DNA of 64,000 nt from positions 1 through 64,000 of the forward strand of contig JACPCR010000052.1 in the NCBI GenBank assembly GCA_016179685.1. Reading direction: 5' to 3'. This DNA comes from Planctomycetota bacterium (GTDB lineage: Bacteria; Planctomycetota; PUPC01; JACPCR01). A model generated the notes under the pieces. It was not told the origin of the DNA. It did not search any database and saw only the letters and a list, made by a program, of their open reading frames with translations. Below, piece after piece: positions 11,028-20,014 of the stretch. Position 1 is the stretch's first letter, and every line of letters starts with the position of its first letter. The translations under genes and the position numbers were made by a program.

Positions 11028-11926
11028 CACCGCCCCTCCGATTTTAGAATCTCGTGCAGGCGGATCAGGTGGGGGCCCAACTTCCCTCCATAGTTTCCGG
11101 CCGAGATCCGGAGAATACCCGGCCCGCACGACGCGCGAATGCCCGCCCGCATCGCCTCCTCGACCGGCCCCTGGGCCAGTCCGTCGATGACGATCTCGTA
11201 AACCGCGTTCGTGCCCTCCGGCAGCGCGCTCTTCGCCAGGCCGCGCAGCGTGGGACAGAACGCGTCGTTCGTGCTCGCACGGAGCTTCCGGTATCGGCTG
11301 CCCACCTTGCTGCCGGAGCGCACGACACCGCCGGGGAAGGGCAGGATCACGTCCCCCCGTCCGGAGATCGCGGCGACCGCCGCCTCCGAGGCCTTCAGGG
11401 CCGCCGCCTGGCTCTCCCCCAGGATGAGGAAGTTCCCGCCCGCCACGCCTTTCTGCGTGCCAAACTTGTCCTCGCAGGTAAACTCCCCATCCATGACTGG
11501 GATACGCCAGTAACGCCGTCCCGACAGCCACTTGCTGATCTGATAGCCATCCCCGAAGAAGCGGAGCTGCCCACCGATCTGGATGTGCTTCTCGGTCACC
11601 GGGAGACCATTGTAGCAGGCGGTCGTCGGACAGGTCATCACGCATTGGCCCACCCGGTTCATCACGGCCTTCTGGAGCGCGTCGCGGTTGAAGGCGAAGA
11701 AGAGCAGGCTGACGCCGGGCCGGCCGTCCGGCGTCTCCTCCGGGGCCACCATGCGCTCGATTCCCGCCTCCGCGTCGCACGAGATGACCGACGTCGCGTA
11801 GCCGGTGGCCACCTGCGCCACGGTGCGGACCCAGGGCTCGGTTTCCGCGGTGACGACGCACCGGGCCGCGGTCATCGGAAACGCTTCGGCGAAGGTGTCC
11901 TCGATCTCGACTTCGTTGAGAATCAT
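11027..11926 (-). CDS. fhcD: formylmethanofuran--tetrahydromethanopterin N-formyltransferase
   Basis: MILNEVEIEDTFAEAFPMTAARCVVTA, CPTTACYNGLP, RYWRIPVMDGEF, GRGDVILPFPGGVVRSGSKVGSRY. Confidence 0.95.
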   Translation of the reverse strand: MILNEVEIEDTFAEAFPMTAARCVVTAETEPWVRTVAQVATGYATSVISCDAEAGIERMVAPEETPDGRPGVSLLFFAFNRDALQKAVMNRVGQCVMTCPTTACYNGLPVTEKHIQIGGQLRFFGDGYQISKWLSGRRYWRIPVMDGEFTCEDKFGTQKGVAGGNFLILGESQAAALKASEAAVAAISGRGDVILPFPGGVVRSGSKVGSRYRKLRASTNDAFCPTLRGLAKSALPEGTNAVYEIVIDGLAQGPVEEAMRAGIRASCGPGILRISAGNYGGKLGPHLIRLHEILKSEGR

Positions 11927-12102
11927 TTCGGGATTTTCTACCCCAAGTGCCGTTGAAAAGCAAAGACTGACGCTGCCCCATCCGGACGCCGCGTCCAGTG
12001 GATTCCGAGCGCTTCTTGAATATCTCCGCATTCCCCAGCGTCTAACGCGGAAATTCGAATGCAGGACCCAGGGAGGCCTCTGCGTAAGAACAAGTATCTA
12101 TT

Positions 12103-12340
12103 GAAATCCGCTGCGCCCTTCGGGCTCGCGGATTTTAGAGGCAGGGTCGGCCCGGCTTCGCCGGCCCAACCCTGGCGGGTGAGCAGAAGTCAGTAACTCA
12201 AATTTCCAACTTCTGAGTTTATCTGAGATCATCTCGATTGGACGCACGTCGAGATCGGGATCGGGATCGAGAAAAATCTTATATGATTAAAGCGCAACTG
12301 AAACTTGAAAAGTCTTTTCAAGTTTGGCGCCCCAAACGCC
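12103..12340 (+). repeat. composite hairpin leader, copy II
   Basis: GAAATCCGCTGCGCCCTTCGGGCTCGCGGATTTT, GGCCCGGCTTCGCCGGCC, and perfect palindrome AACTTGAAAAG-T-CTTTTCAAGTT at 12302-12324. Confidence 0.75.
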
Positions 12341-13695
12341 TATGTCCAAGACATGTGGTTTTTCTTCTACTGGCGGGTCTAATGGACGCTGGGGACGCCG
12401 GGTCAGAGGCTATCCACGCGCAGGAAGCGCCCAGAGCGGAATTCGAATACACCCTGGAGGGGCCATACACCCACCGAAATCTGGGCCTCTTCCTTGTCCA
12501 TGGCGCCGATCGGTCTCTCGGAAAGAAATTTCTGACCTTGCAGGAGGCTCTCAAGGGCCAGCAAGCGGTGGTCCATGAGACGGAAAATGTCAATGAGCTT
12601 GCCGTGGAGAATGTGAACGAGGAGTCGTTCGTTTACATCCAGGCCGGGGACGTCGTCACGGGAGGAAAGCAAGACAGAGTGCTTGCGCTGGACCTCCTCT
12701 TGGGGCCCCGATCCGGCAAGGTGTCCATCGCCTCTTTTTGCGTGGAACGTGGTCGATGGAGTCGCCGCGGAACTGAGTACGACTCGATTTTCGGCGGCTC
12801 CGACCACCAGCTTCCAACCAAGGGTCTCAAGTTGGCAATGAAATCGCAGCAGTCCCAGTCGCAGGTGTGGTCGGAAGTGGCTATGAGCAATAACGCGATC
12901 TCGCTCAATGCAGCCTCGGTCCTCACTGAATCAACGCGGGAACTTCGAGATTCGGACGTAGAATCCGGGAAGGCATCGACCTTTTCCGCGACGGCCGGTG
13001 AGTATAGCGTGCCGCCAGCGCTTGCGGGTACGGGGAGTGAATCCTCCGCGCGCCAGCAGCCTGAGGAGGATGGGGGATCCGCAATTTCAAATGGAGGAGG
13101 TGCCGTCATGGCCTCGGATGATTCGCAGGCCATGACGGGCGCGGTCACCGTGATTGGCATCACTGACCATGTAGGGACAGTCACGGGTCTGGCTATCGTC
13201 AGCGTGGATGGGATTGCTGAAACGGTTTCTGGAGGTCTTACGATTGCGGCAGATTCAAGCCTCAACGCGACCCTCGATAACCCGGAGGTCCAGAAGGCTG
13301 CCCAGGAATACCTCGAACCGCTTCTGGCCATCACCGAAGGAAAGGAAGACGTGATCGGCTTCGTGTATGCCGTCAACGGGAAGATCAGCTCGGCCGAGGT
13401 GTATGGGTCGAGTGATCTTTTCAAGAGGATGTGGCCGAAGCTGCTCCAGGCAAGCGCGATGGAGGCTATCGCTGACTTTCGGAAGGAACAGGCCTTCGAA
13501 GAAGTCACAAGCGACGCGGTGCAGGCCTTCCTGGTGAAAGCGAAGGCAGGGAAACTCTCGGAGAAAGAAATTCAGAAGGGTGTGAAGCTCTTGACCTGCG
13601 AGACGGATGAAATCCTATTCTCCGAGACTCGTGAGGTGAGCGATGGCGATGCGTGGATTCACCGGAGCTATCTGAGTCAATCGTCCCGGGAATAG
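12283..13695 (+). CDS. ARPP-1-like domain protein with low-complexity insert
   Basis: KKFLTLQEALKGQQAVVHETENVNELAVENVNEESFVYIQAGDVVTGGKQDRVLALDLLLGPRSGKVSIASFCVERGRW resembles the ARPP-1 family; start codon uncertain because the ORF begins in the repeat. Confidence 0.65.
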   Translation: MIKAQLKLEKSFQVWRPKRLCPRHVVFLLLAGLMDAGDAGSEAIHAQEAPRAEFEYTLEGPYTHRNLGLFLVHGADRSLGKKFLTLQEALKGQQAVVHETENVNELAVENVNEESFVYIQAGDVVTGGKQDRVLALDLLLGPRSGKVSIASFCVERGRWSRRGTEYDSIFGGSDHQLPTKGLKLAMKSQQSQSQVWSEVAMSNNAISLNAASVLTESTRELRDSDVESGKASTFSATAGEYSVPPALAGTGSESSARQQPEEDGGSAISNGGGAVMASDDSQAMTGAVTVIGITDHVGTVTGLAIVSVDGIAETVSGGLTIAADSSLNATLDNPEVQKAAQEYLEPLLAITEGKEDVIGFVYAVNGKISSAEVYGSSDLFKRMWPKLLQASAMEAIADFRKEQAFEEVTSDAVQAFLVKAKAGKLSEKEIQKGVKLLTCETDEILFSETREVSDGDAWIHRSYLSQSSRE

Positions 13696-13777
13696 TTCGG
13701 CACTATTTCCGGGACGATTGACTATCTCAGGCAAGACCTGAAACATGGATTCAAGTATCGGCTTACTGCTGACTACC

Positions 13778-13924
13778 ACGACGGCGCTAAATCCTTGCGG
13801 AGACTCGATTCTCGGGCCGCAGGACGGCCATCCTCGCTGGAGTTACGCCTTTAGGCGTGGTTCTACTCGGACAACGGCTAAAGCCGTCACTCCAACGACT
13901 TACGCCAAAATGTAGCGCCGTCGT
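13778..13924. repeat. repeat element with 12-bp perfect inverted ends (R3 family)
   Basis: ACGACGGCGCTA at 13778 and TAGCGCCGTCGT at 13913; contains ACAACGGCTAAAGCCGTCACTCCAACGACTTACGCC. Confidence 0.65.
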
Positions 13925-13932
13925 ACTACTTA

Positions 13933-15594
13933 CTATTTACTTCCCAAACTGGCGACGCATTCCCCGCGGGGCAGGTAATGTTCGTCAACCGCGTAATTGG
14001 CGAACTGGATCGTGTAGTGTTCCTCAAACCACTCCTGGATTTCTGAAACCAGCTTCTCATCGTAAGCGGGCGCCACGTGGAACGTCCGGCCCGTGGGGGC
14101 ATTCCGGATCTGCCCCTCCTCCACGATGACTTCCCCGTCCTTCAGCACTATCCGGGGCAAGGAAAACATCTTCGTCCGGTCCGGGTCCGGCGTGTAGATC
14201 GTGATATCCGCATCGGCCCCAGGTCCGAGATGTCCCTTGTTTCGAAGGCCGAGAATCCGTGCCGGCGCAGCCCGAGTGATAATGGCGATCTCGGAAAGCG
14301 AGTAGGCCCGGTCGAGGTCCTTCAGGACGCTTCTTTTCATCACTCGTGGATGGACGCTTTGAAGGACCTCACGCCGGTAGTCCGGCTCCATCAGCAGATG
14401 GATGATCTGGGGGTAGGACAGGAACGTGCCGCCGTTGGGATGGTCCGTGCTCAGGACGATGCGCCAGGGGTCCCGGGCGAGGAGAAACCACTCCAGCCCG
14501 ATGGCCCATTGCATGGCGTGGATGAAGCTGTGGTCCTTGTACTCGATGGGCACGATTCCGCATCCTGCTTCGTTCTCGGTATCCGCGCTGAACCACTTCC
14601 GGCCGGTGACCTGATGGAGGAAGTATCCCAGGGGCCCGTCGCCCGTCATGGACGTGGTGTCGCCGAAGACGACCTGCCCGACGTCGACGGTCAGGTTCTC
14701 GTGGGCGTTGACGACATCGACCAGGGGTGCGACTCGGGAGGCGAAGCTGCCGCCGTCGTCGGGGCCTCCGCCATAGCTGTGGAACTGGACGTGGGTCAGG
14801 TGGGCGCGGCGTCCCTCGAGGGCCTCCATCGTCGCCAGCGTCGTCTTCCAGTTGCCCGGCAGACCGAGGTTGTTACAGTGGATGTGCAGCGGATGGGGCA
14901 GCCGCAGGTCCGACGCGGCCTGGGCCAGTTCCACGATGATCTGCCTGGGCGTGACGCCAAAATGTTCCACCGGGTCGTCCAGGCCAGTCACGTTGCCGTG
15001 CCCGGCCTTCCACTCCTCCACGCCGCCGGGATTGACGGCCTTGACCGCATAGCCCTTGGCCGCGCCCAGCAGCCAGGCGACGTAATGGCGCAGGCGAGCA
15101 CGGTCGCCCGACCGGATTTGCTGCATGACGTAATGATTGTTCCCCATGAGCACGAAGAAGCCCTTGTCGATGATGGGCGTATCGTGGAGCTCCTCGTGGG
15201 CATGGCGGGCCGCCAGGGGCGGTATGGCGGCGTCGAAGGCCGTAGTGTAGCCCAGGCCGGTATACTTGTAACCGGTAGCAAACGTGCTGGGAACGCTTCC
15301 GGTGGTGCCCGAGCGCGTCCGCGGCGTGCGCCGCACCGGCTCGGCCCTTCGCTTCTCCTCGGGCCTCATTTTCCGGGCGACATTGACCTTGGGCCCCGCG
15401 ATGTGACAATGCATATCGACGCCGCCAGCCATGACGACCAGGCCCGAGGCGTCCAGGACGCGGTCAGGCCGCACCGACGGGACAGCCGGAGGCGGGATGA
15501 TCTTGCCGTCCCGAATCCAGACATCCCGGACCTCACCATCGAGTCCTTGGACCGGGTCGACAACTCGACCGTTGACGATCTGGAGGAGCGACAT
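13933..15594 (-). CDS. fhcA: formylmethanofuran dehydrogenase subunit A (amidohydrolase)
   Basis: MSLLQIVNGRVVDPVQGLDGEVRDVWIRDGKI, GGVDMHCHIAGPKVNVARKMRPE, HPLHIHCNNLGLPGN, LSTDHPNGGTF. Confidence 0.93.
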   Translation of the reverse strand: MSLLQIVNGRVVDPVQGLDGEVRDVWIRDGKIIPPPAVPSVRPDRVLDASGLVVMAGGVDMHCHIAGPKVNVARKMRPEEKRRAEPVRRTPRTRSGTTGSVPSTFATGYKYTGLGYTTAFDAAIPPLAARHAHEELHDTPIIDKGFFVLMGNNHYVMQQIRSGDRARLRHYVAWLLGAAKGYAVKAVNPGGVEEWKAGHGNVTGLDDPVEHFGVTPRQIIVELAQAASDLRLPHPLHIHCNNLGLPGNWKTTLATMEALEGRRAHLTHVQFHSYGGGPDDGGSFASRVAPLVDVVNAHENLTVDVGQVVFGDTTSMTGDGPLGYFLHQVTGRKWFSADTENEAGCGIVPIEYKDHSFIHAMQWAIGLEWFLLARDPWRIVLSTDHPNGGTFLSYPQIIHLLMEPDYRREVLQSVHPRVMKRSVLKDLDRAYSLSEIAIITRAAPARILGLRNKGHLGPGADADITIYTPDPDRTKMFSLPRIVLKDGEVIVEEGQIRNAPTGRTFHVAPAYDEKLVSEIQEWFEEHYTIQFANYAVDEHYLPRGECVASLGSK

Positions 15595-15674
15595 CGAAGC
15601 GTCCGGTGGAAAGAGGAGACGTGTTCCGGGCCTTGTGGCCCCGACGATTCGTTGTTTCGACACAAGAATCTATT

Positions 15675-15814
15675 GAAATCCGCTCCGCCCTTCGGGCTAC
15701 GCGGATTTCAGATTTGCCGTCCATGGCAAAAAGCAGAACCTTCAAGACCGCGGAAGGATAACTCGCGAACTGGAAAAAATCTAAAACATTTTCGAGTTTG
15801 GCGTCGGAAGCGCC
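15675..15814 (+). repeat. composite hairpin leader, copy III (diverged)
   Basis: ATCTATTGAAATCCGCTCCGCCCTTCGGGCTACGCGGATTTC, then AACTGGAAAAAATCTAAAACATTTTCGAGTTTGGCG. Confidence 0.65.
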
Positions 15815-16008
15815 TTGTTCACCTGGCGAGGAATGGCAAACGCGGCGTGGTTGCTCTTCCCCGCAGGCGCAGCGGCGTGGCTGCTCCGCCTGGAAGCGAA
15901 ATAGGGGACAGGACGATTGCGACGGCCACGAGAAGGCACTAACATGGCGATTCTATTCTTTGGAATTCGCGCCGCGCCGCATCCGAACGGATGGGTCAGG
16001 AGGTTGCC

Positions 16009-17133
16009 ATGTCGATTCGAGCTGCGGTCATGCAGAGGCCGGGGGAAATCACGGTGGAGACGTTTCCTCGGCCGGCCACCGATGCCCATTCCCTGCTGTT
16101 GCAAATCTGCGAGGTCGGGGTCTGTGGCAGCGATCGCCACATGTACCTCGGCCATGCGAACGTCCGTTTTCCCCTGATTCCCGGCCACGAGATGGTGGGA
16201 ACGGTGGTGGAACGCGGGACGGCCATCGAGGACCGCATGGCGGTCCTGGGGGGGCAGGTGAAAGTGGGCGACCGCGTGACGGTAGTGCCCAGCTCGCGCC
16301 CGTGCGGCAAGTGCTGGTACTGCCTGCACGTGCCGCACAAGCCCGCCCTGTGCATGAGCCGGACGATTTATGGCTTCCGGACCTGCACCGAGCCGCCGCA
16401 CCTGTTCGGCGCCTTTGCGGAATTCATGGCGGTCCACGCGCACTCATGGGTCTTCAAAATTCCCGATTCCCTGCCGCCGGACCGGGTGGTACTCATCGAG
16501 CCTGCGGCCGTGGCGACTCGGGCCGTGGAGCGCGCCCTGGGGGTCGGCATTCCGCACATCGGAGAAGGCTACGGCATCGGCAAGCGCATCGTGGTGGCCG
16601 GCGCGGGCCCCATCGGCGTCCTTGTCGCCGCCGTCCTCCGCTCGACCGGGGCTGGCCTCATCGTGGTCACGGACGCGGTGGAAAGCCGACTCGACCTGGC
16701 CCGGAAGATGGGAGCGGACGAGACGCTGAATATCACCCGGACGTCCTCGGAGGAGCGGGCGGCCCGCATCCGGGAGCTGACGGATGGGGTAGGAGCCGAC
16801 GTGGTGATCGAGTGCGCTGGGGTCCCGGCCGCGTTCCTGGAGAGCCTGCAGCTCGCTCGGAGGGGCGGCCGGGTGGTGGAGCTGGGGCACTATACGGACT
16901 CGGGCGAGGTGCCCGTGCGCCCGCACCAGGTCTGCCAGAAGGATTTGGACGTCCTCGGATGCTGGTCCTATCCGCCGATGCAATTTCAAACGGCGATGGA
17001 CTTTTTGGCCAGGACACCCGTGCCGGTGGAACGGATGATCACGCACCGCATGGCCATCCAGGACCTGAAGCCGGCCATCGAAATGCTGGCGCAGCCGGGC
17101 GTCATGAAGGTGGTTCTGACGCCCGGGCGATGA
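16009..17133 (+). CDS. zinc-dependent alcohol dehydrogenase
   Basis: EVGVCGSDRHMYLGH, PGHEMVGTVVERG, CGKCWYC, GAGPIGVLVAAVL, GADVVIECAG. Confidence 0.92.
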   Translation: MSIRAAVMQRPGEITVETFPRPATDAHSLLLQICEVGVCGSDRHMYLGHANVRFPLIPGHEMVGTVVERGTAIEDRMAVLGGQVKVGDRVTVVPSSRPCGKCWYCLHVPHKPALCMSRTIYGFRTCTEPPHLFGAFAEFMAVHAHSWVFKIPDSLPPDRVVLIEPAAVATRAVERALGVGIPHIGEGYGIGKRIVVAGAGPIGVLVAAVLRSTGAGLIVVTDAVESRLDLARKMGADETLNITRTSSEERAARIRELTDGVGADVVIECAGVPAAFLESLQLARRGGRVVELGHYTDSGEVPVRPHQVCQKDLDVLGCWSYPPMQFQTAMDFLARTPVPVERMITHRMAIQDLKPAIEMLAQPGVMKVVLTPGR

Positions 17134-17146
17134 GGGGAATTCGAGG

Positions 17147-17749
17147 ATGAAGTATCCAACGCTGCTGCTTTTCGGCGCCCCGGGCACTGGCAAGGGAACG
17201 TGGGGCAAGGTGCTGGGCGGGGTACCCGGCTTCCATCATCTCTCCAGCGGCGACCTGTTCCGCAGCCTGAATGCCTCCTCGCGGATCGGTGCGCTCTCCA
17301 TGTCCTATATCCTGCGCGGGGAACTGGTGCCCGACGACGTCACGGTCGATCTCTGGCGGGAACACATGGACGGACTGAACCAATCGGGCCGATTCAACCC
17401 GCAGAAAGCTCTGCTGCTCCTCGACGGCCTGCCACGGAATCGGAGACAGGCCGAGTTGCTGAAGGATGACCTCGAGGTCAAGCTCATCCTGTCGCTGGTT
17501 TGCAGCGACCGCCAGGTTCTTCTGAGCCGCCTGAGGCGGCGCGCCGCCATCGAACACCGCCATGATGATACGAACGAGGAGACGATCCGGCGGCGCTTCG
17601 AGGTGTACGAACAGCAATCGGCGGACATGCTGGCGTGGTATCCGAAATCGTTGATTGCTGAGATCGACGTGGTAACGTCCGTGGTGCAGATTCTCCACCA
17701 GATTAGCTCGGTGCTGGCCTCCCGGCTCGTCGAGGGGCCCCCGGCGTGA
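17147..17749 (+). CDS. adenylate kinase-like nucleoside monophosphate kinase
   Basis: FGAPGTGKGTWGKVL, HHLSSGDLFR, LLLDGLPRNRRQAELL, RHDDTNEETIRRRFEVY. Confidence 0.85.
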   Translation: MKYPTLLLFGAPGTGKGTWGKVLGGVPGFHHLSSGDLFRSLNASSRIGALSMSYILRGELVPDDVTVDLWREHMDGLNQSGRFNPQKALLLLDGLPRNRRQAELLKDDLEVKLILSLVCSDRQVLLSRLRRRAAIEHRHDDTNEETIRRRFEVYEQQSADMLAWYPKSLIAEIDVVTSVVQILHQISSVLASRLVEGPPA

Positions 17750-17759
17750 AAAGGTTCTC

Positions 17760-18821
17760 ATGCGCGAGTCATCTCTGAAATTCCTGAAGGAGCTCCTGGA
17801 GACCCCGAGCCCGTCGGGCTACGAGCAGCCGGTTCAGCGGGTGGTCCGCGCGTGGGCCAAGAAGCATGCGGATGAGGTTCGGACCGATGTGCACGGGAAC
17901 GTGATTGCGGCGTTGAACCCGAAGGGCCGGCCGCGGGTCATGTTGGCGGGCCACTGCGACCAGATCGGGATGATGGTCCAGCACGTGGATGACAAGGGTT
18001 TCATCTTCGTGAATCCGATCGGCGGGCACGACACGATGGTCCTTCTGGGCCAGAACGTGACGGTGTGGGGCGAGGACGGTCCCGTGCACGGCGTCATGGC
18101 GCGCAAACCCATCCACCTGCTGCGCGGCACGAGCGAGGAGGCCAAGCCGCCCAAATTTACGGACCTCTGGGTGGACATCGGCGTCCGAACCAAGGACGAG
18201 GCGCGCCAGTACGTGCAGATTGGCGATCCCGTCACCTTCCGACTGGGCTTCACCGAGCACATCAACCATCGCGCCAGCGCCGTCGGGTTCGATGATAAGA
18301 GCGGCGCGTGGGTGGTCATGGAGGCCCTGCGACTGCTTCAGGGCAAGCGGCTCGACGCGGCGGTCTTCGCCGTCTCCACCGTGCAGGAGGAGTTGGGACT
18401 CCGCGGCGCTCACACGAGCGCGTTCGGGATAGACCCGCAAGTCGGCATAGCCGTGGACGTCACCTTCGCCACGGACCATCCGGGCATGGACCCGAAGGTT
18501 TCTGGCGAGGTGCAGGTGGACGCGGGGCCCGTAATTGCCCGGGGCCCGAACATCAATCCGGTCGTCTGCACGCAGCTTCAGAAGGTGGCCCGGCGACGGA
18601 AGATACCCTACCAGCTCAACGGAGTCTCAAGGCCTACGGGTACCGATGCCAATGCCATCCAAATCTCACGGGCCGGCGTCGCCGCCGGGCTGGTCAGCAT
18701 CCCCAACCGCTACATGCACAGCCCCGTGGAACTGGTCTCCTTGAAGGACCTCGAGCACGCCTCCAGGCTGCTGGCGGAATTCGTCCTGGCGGTGAAGCGG
18801 GACACGGATTTCACCCCTTAG
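17760..18821 (+). CDS. M42 family metallopeptidase
   Basis: LLETPSPSGYEQPVQ, MLAGHCDQIGMMVQHVDDKGFIFVNPIGG, VQEELGLRGAHTSAF, TDANAIQISRAGVAAGLVSIPNRYMHSPVE. Confidence 0.93.
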   Translation: MRESSLKFLKELLETPSPSGYEQPVQRVVRAWAKKHADEVRTDVHGNVIAALNPKGRPRVMLAGHCDQIGMMVQHVDDKGFIFVNPIGGHDTMVLLGQNVTVWGEDGPVHGVMARKPIHLLRGTSEEAKPPKFTDLWVDIGVRTKDEARQYVQIGDPVTFRLGFTEHINHRASAVGFDDKSGAWVVMEALRLLQGKRLDAAVFAVSTVQEELGLRGAHTSAFGIDPQVGIAVDVTFATDHPGMDPKVSGEVQVDAGPVIARGPNINPVVCTQLQKVARRRKIPYQLNGVSRPTGTDANAIQISRAGVAAGLVSIPNRYMHSPVELVSLKDLEHASRLLAEFVLAVKRDTDFTP

Positions 18822-19081
18822 TTTTTGTTGCGGGAACGGACTTCCGCCGTTTCATCCACGGAATCTCCATCGGCGGTCTGACGGCCGCCCGGCACGGAGA
18901 AGCCGTCAGACCCTGGAAGAGCCGGGAAGAAAATTCTGGGTTCTCTGGCTTCTCGCGGTCTTGGCACGGGCAGACCCGCTCATTTCGATTTAACGCTTTC
19001 TTCATCAGCAATTTACAATTCATTGAGAACCTTACTAGGGATGCGACAAGAGGCAAAATCCGGCCTGGAGAATGAAAAAGG

Positions 19082-20014
19082 ATGAACACGAGAAGTAAGG
19101 GGGAAGCACACGGGTCACGGCCCCGGCGAGGGAATCGGGCCCCCGGGTTGGTACTGGCTGTGCTGTGCCTCTCCGGGTGCGGCGTGAGCAGGAAGGCCGT
19201 GATGATCAAGGGCTCGGATACGATGGTCAACCTGGTCATGGCCTGGGCCGAGCAGTTTCGTGCGGACCATTGGGGCGTCCTGGTTGGGGTGACGGGGGGA
19301 GGATCGGGCACGGGGATCGCCGCCCTCATCAACGGGAGCACGGACTTTGCGATGTGTTCACGCGAGATCAAGCCGAAGGAGGTGGAGATGGCGCGGGCCC
19401 GCGGGGTACAGCCCAAGGAATACCTGGTGGCCCTGGATGGCTTGGCCGTGGTCGTGCATCCGGACAATCCCGTGGATGCTCTAACCTTGGAGCAGCTTTC
19501 GGCGATTTTTTCTGGGAAGATTCGGAACTGGAAGGAACTGGGGGGACGGGAAGCTGAGATTGTCGTACTGTCCCGGGAAGTGAACTCGGGGACGCACGTG
19601 TATTTCAAGGAGGCCGTGCTCCAGATGGGGAGGAAGGACCGGCACGACGAATTTGGGGAGGAGGCGCTGCTGCTTCCCTCCTCGCAGGCGATTGCGGATG
19701 AGGTGGCGGGCAACCCGGCGAGCATCGGGTACTACGGCATGGGCTACATCAGCGCGCGCCAGAAGGTGGTCCGGGTAGCTCAGGACAACCGCAGCGGGTA
19801 TTTTGCGCCGACGGCGGAGAACGTGGTGTCGAAGAAGTATCCCATCTCACGGCCGTTGCTGTTTTACACGAATGGCGAGCCGGAGAAGGGAAGCCAGGCT
19901 GCGGAGTTTCTGGGATTCATTTCCAGCGCCCGCGGCCAGGCCATTGTGCTCAAAGAGGATTTCGTGCCGGCGCGCTCGCCGGACGACTCCGCTGCTGAGG
20001 AGAAGGAGCCATGA
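19082..20014 (+). CDS. pstS: phosphate ABC transporter substrate-binding lipoprotein
   Basis: lipobox LCLSGC, KGSDTMVNLVMAWAEQF, TGGGSGTGIAALINGSTDFAMCSREIK. Confidence 0.92.
   Translation: MNTRSKGEAHGSRPRRGNRAPGLVLAVLCLSGCGVSRKAVMIKGSDTMVNLVMAWAEQFRADHWGVLVGVTGGGSGTGIAALINGSTDFAMCSREIKPKEVEMARARGVQPKEYLVALDGLAVVVHPDNPVDALTLEQLSAIFSGKIRNWKELGGREAEIVVLSREVNSGTHVYFKEAVLQMGRKDRHDEFGEEALLLPSSQAIADEVAGNPASIGYYGMGYISARQKVVRVAQDNRSGYFAPTAENVVSKKYPISRPLLFYTNGEPEKGSQAAEFLGFISSARGQAIVLKEDFVPARSPDDSAAEEKEP

Noticed and set aside
10191-11981. 596-aa single minus-strand ORF as one fused protein
   Set aside because: Only the C-terminal part (from 11027) is FhcC; the upstream part is an out-of-frame read through fhcD.
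12248-12272. Short tandem repeat GAGATCGGGATCGGGATCGAG
   Set aside because: Only about three hexameric units; too short to support more than chance slippage.
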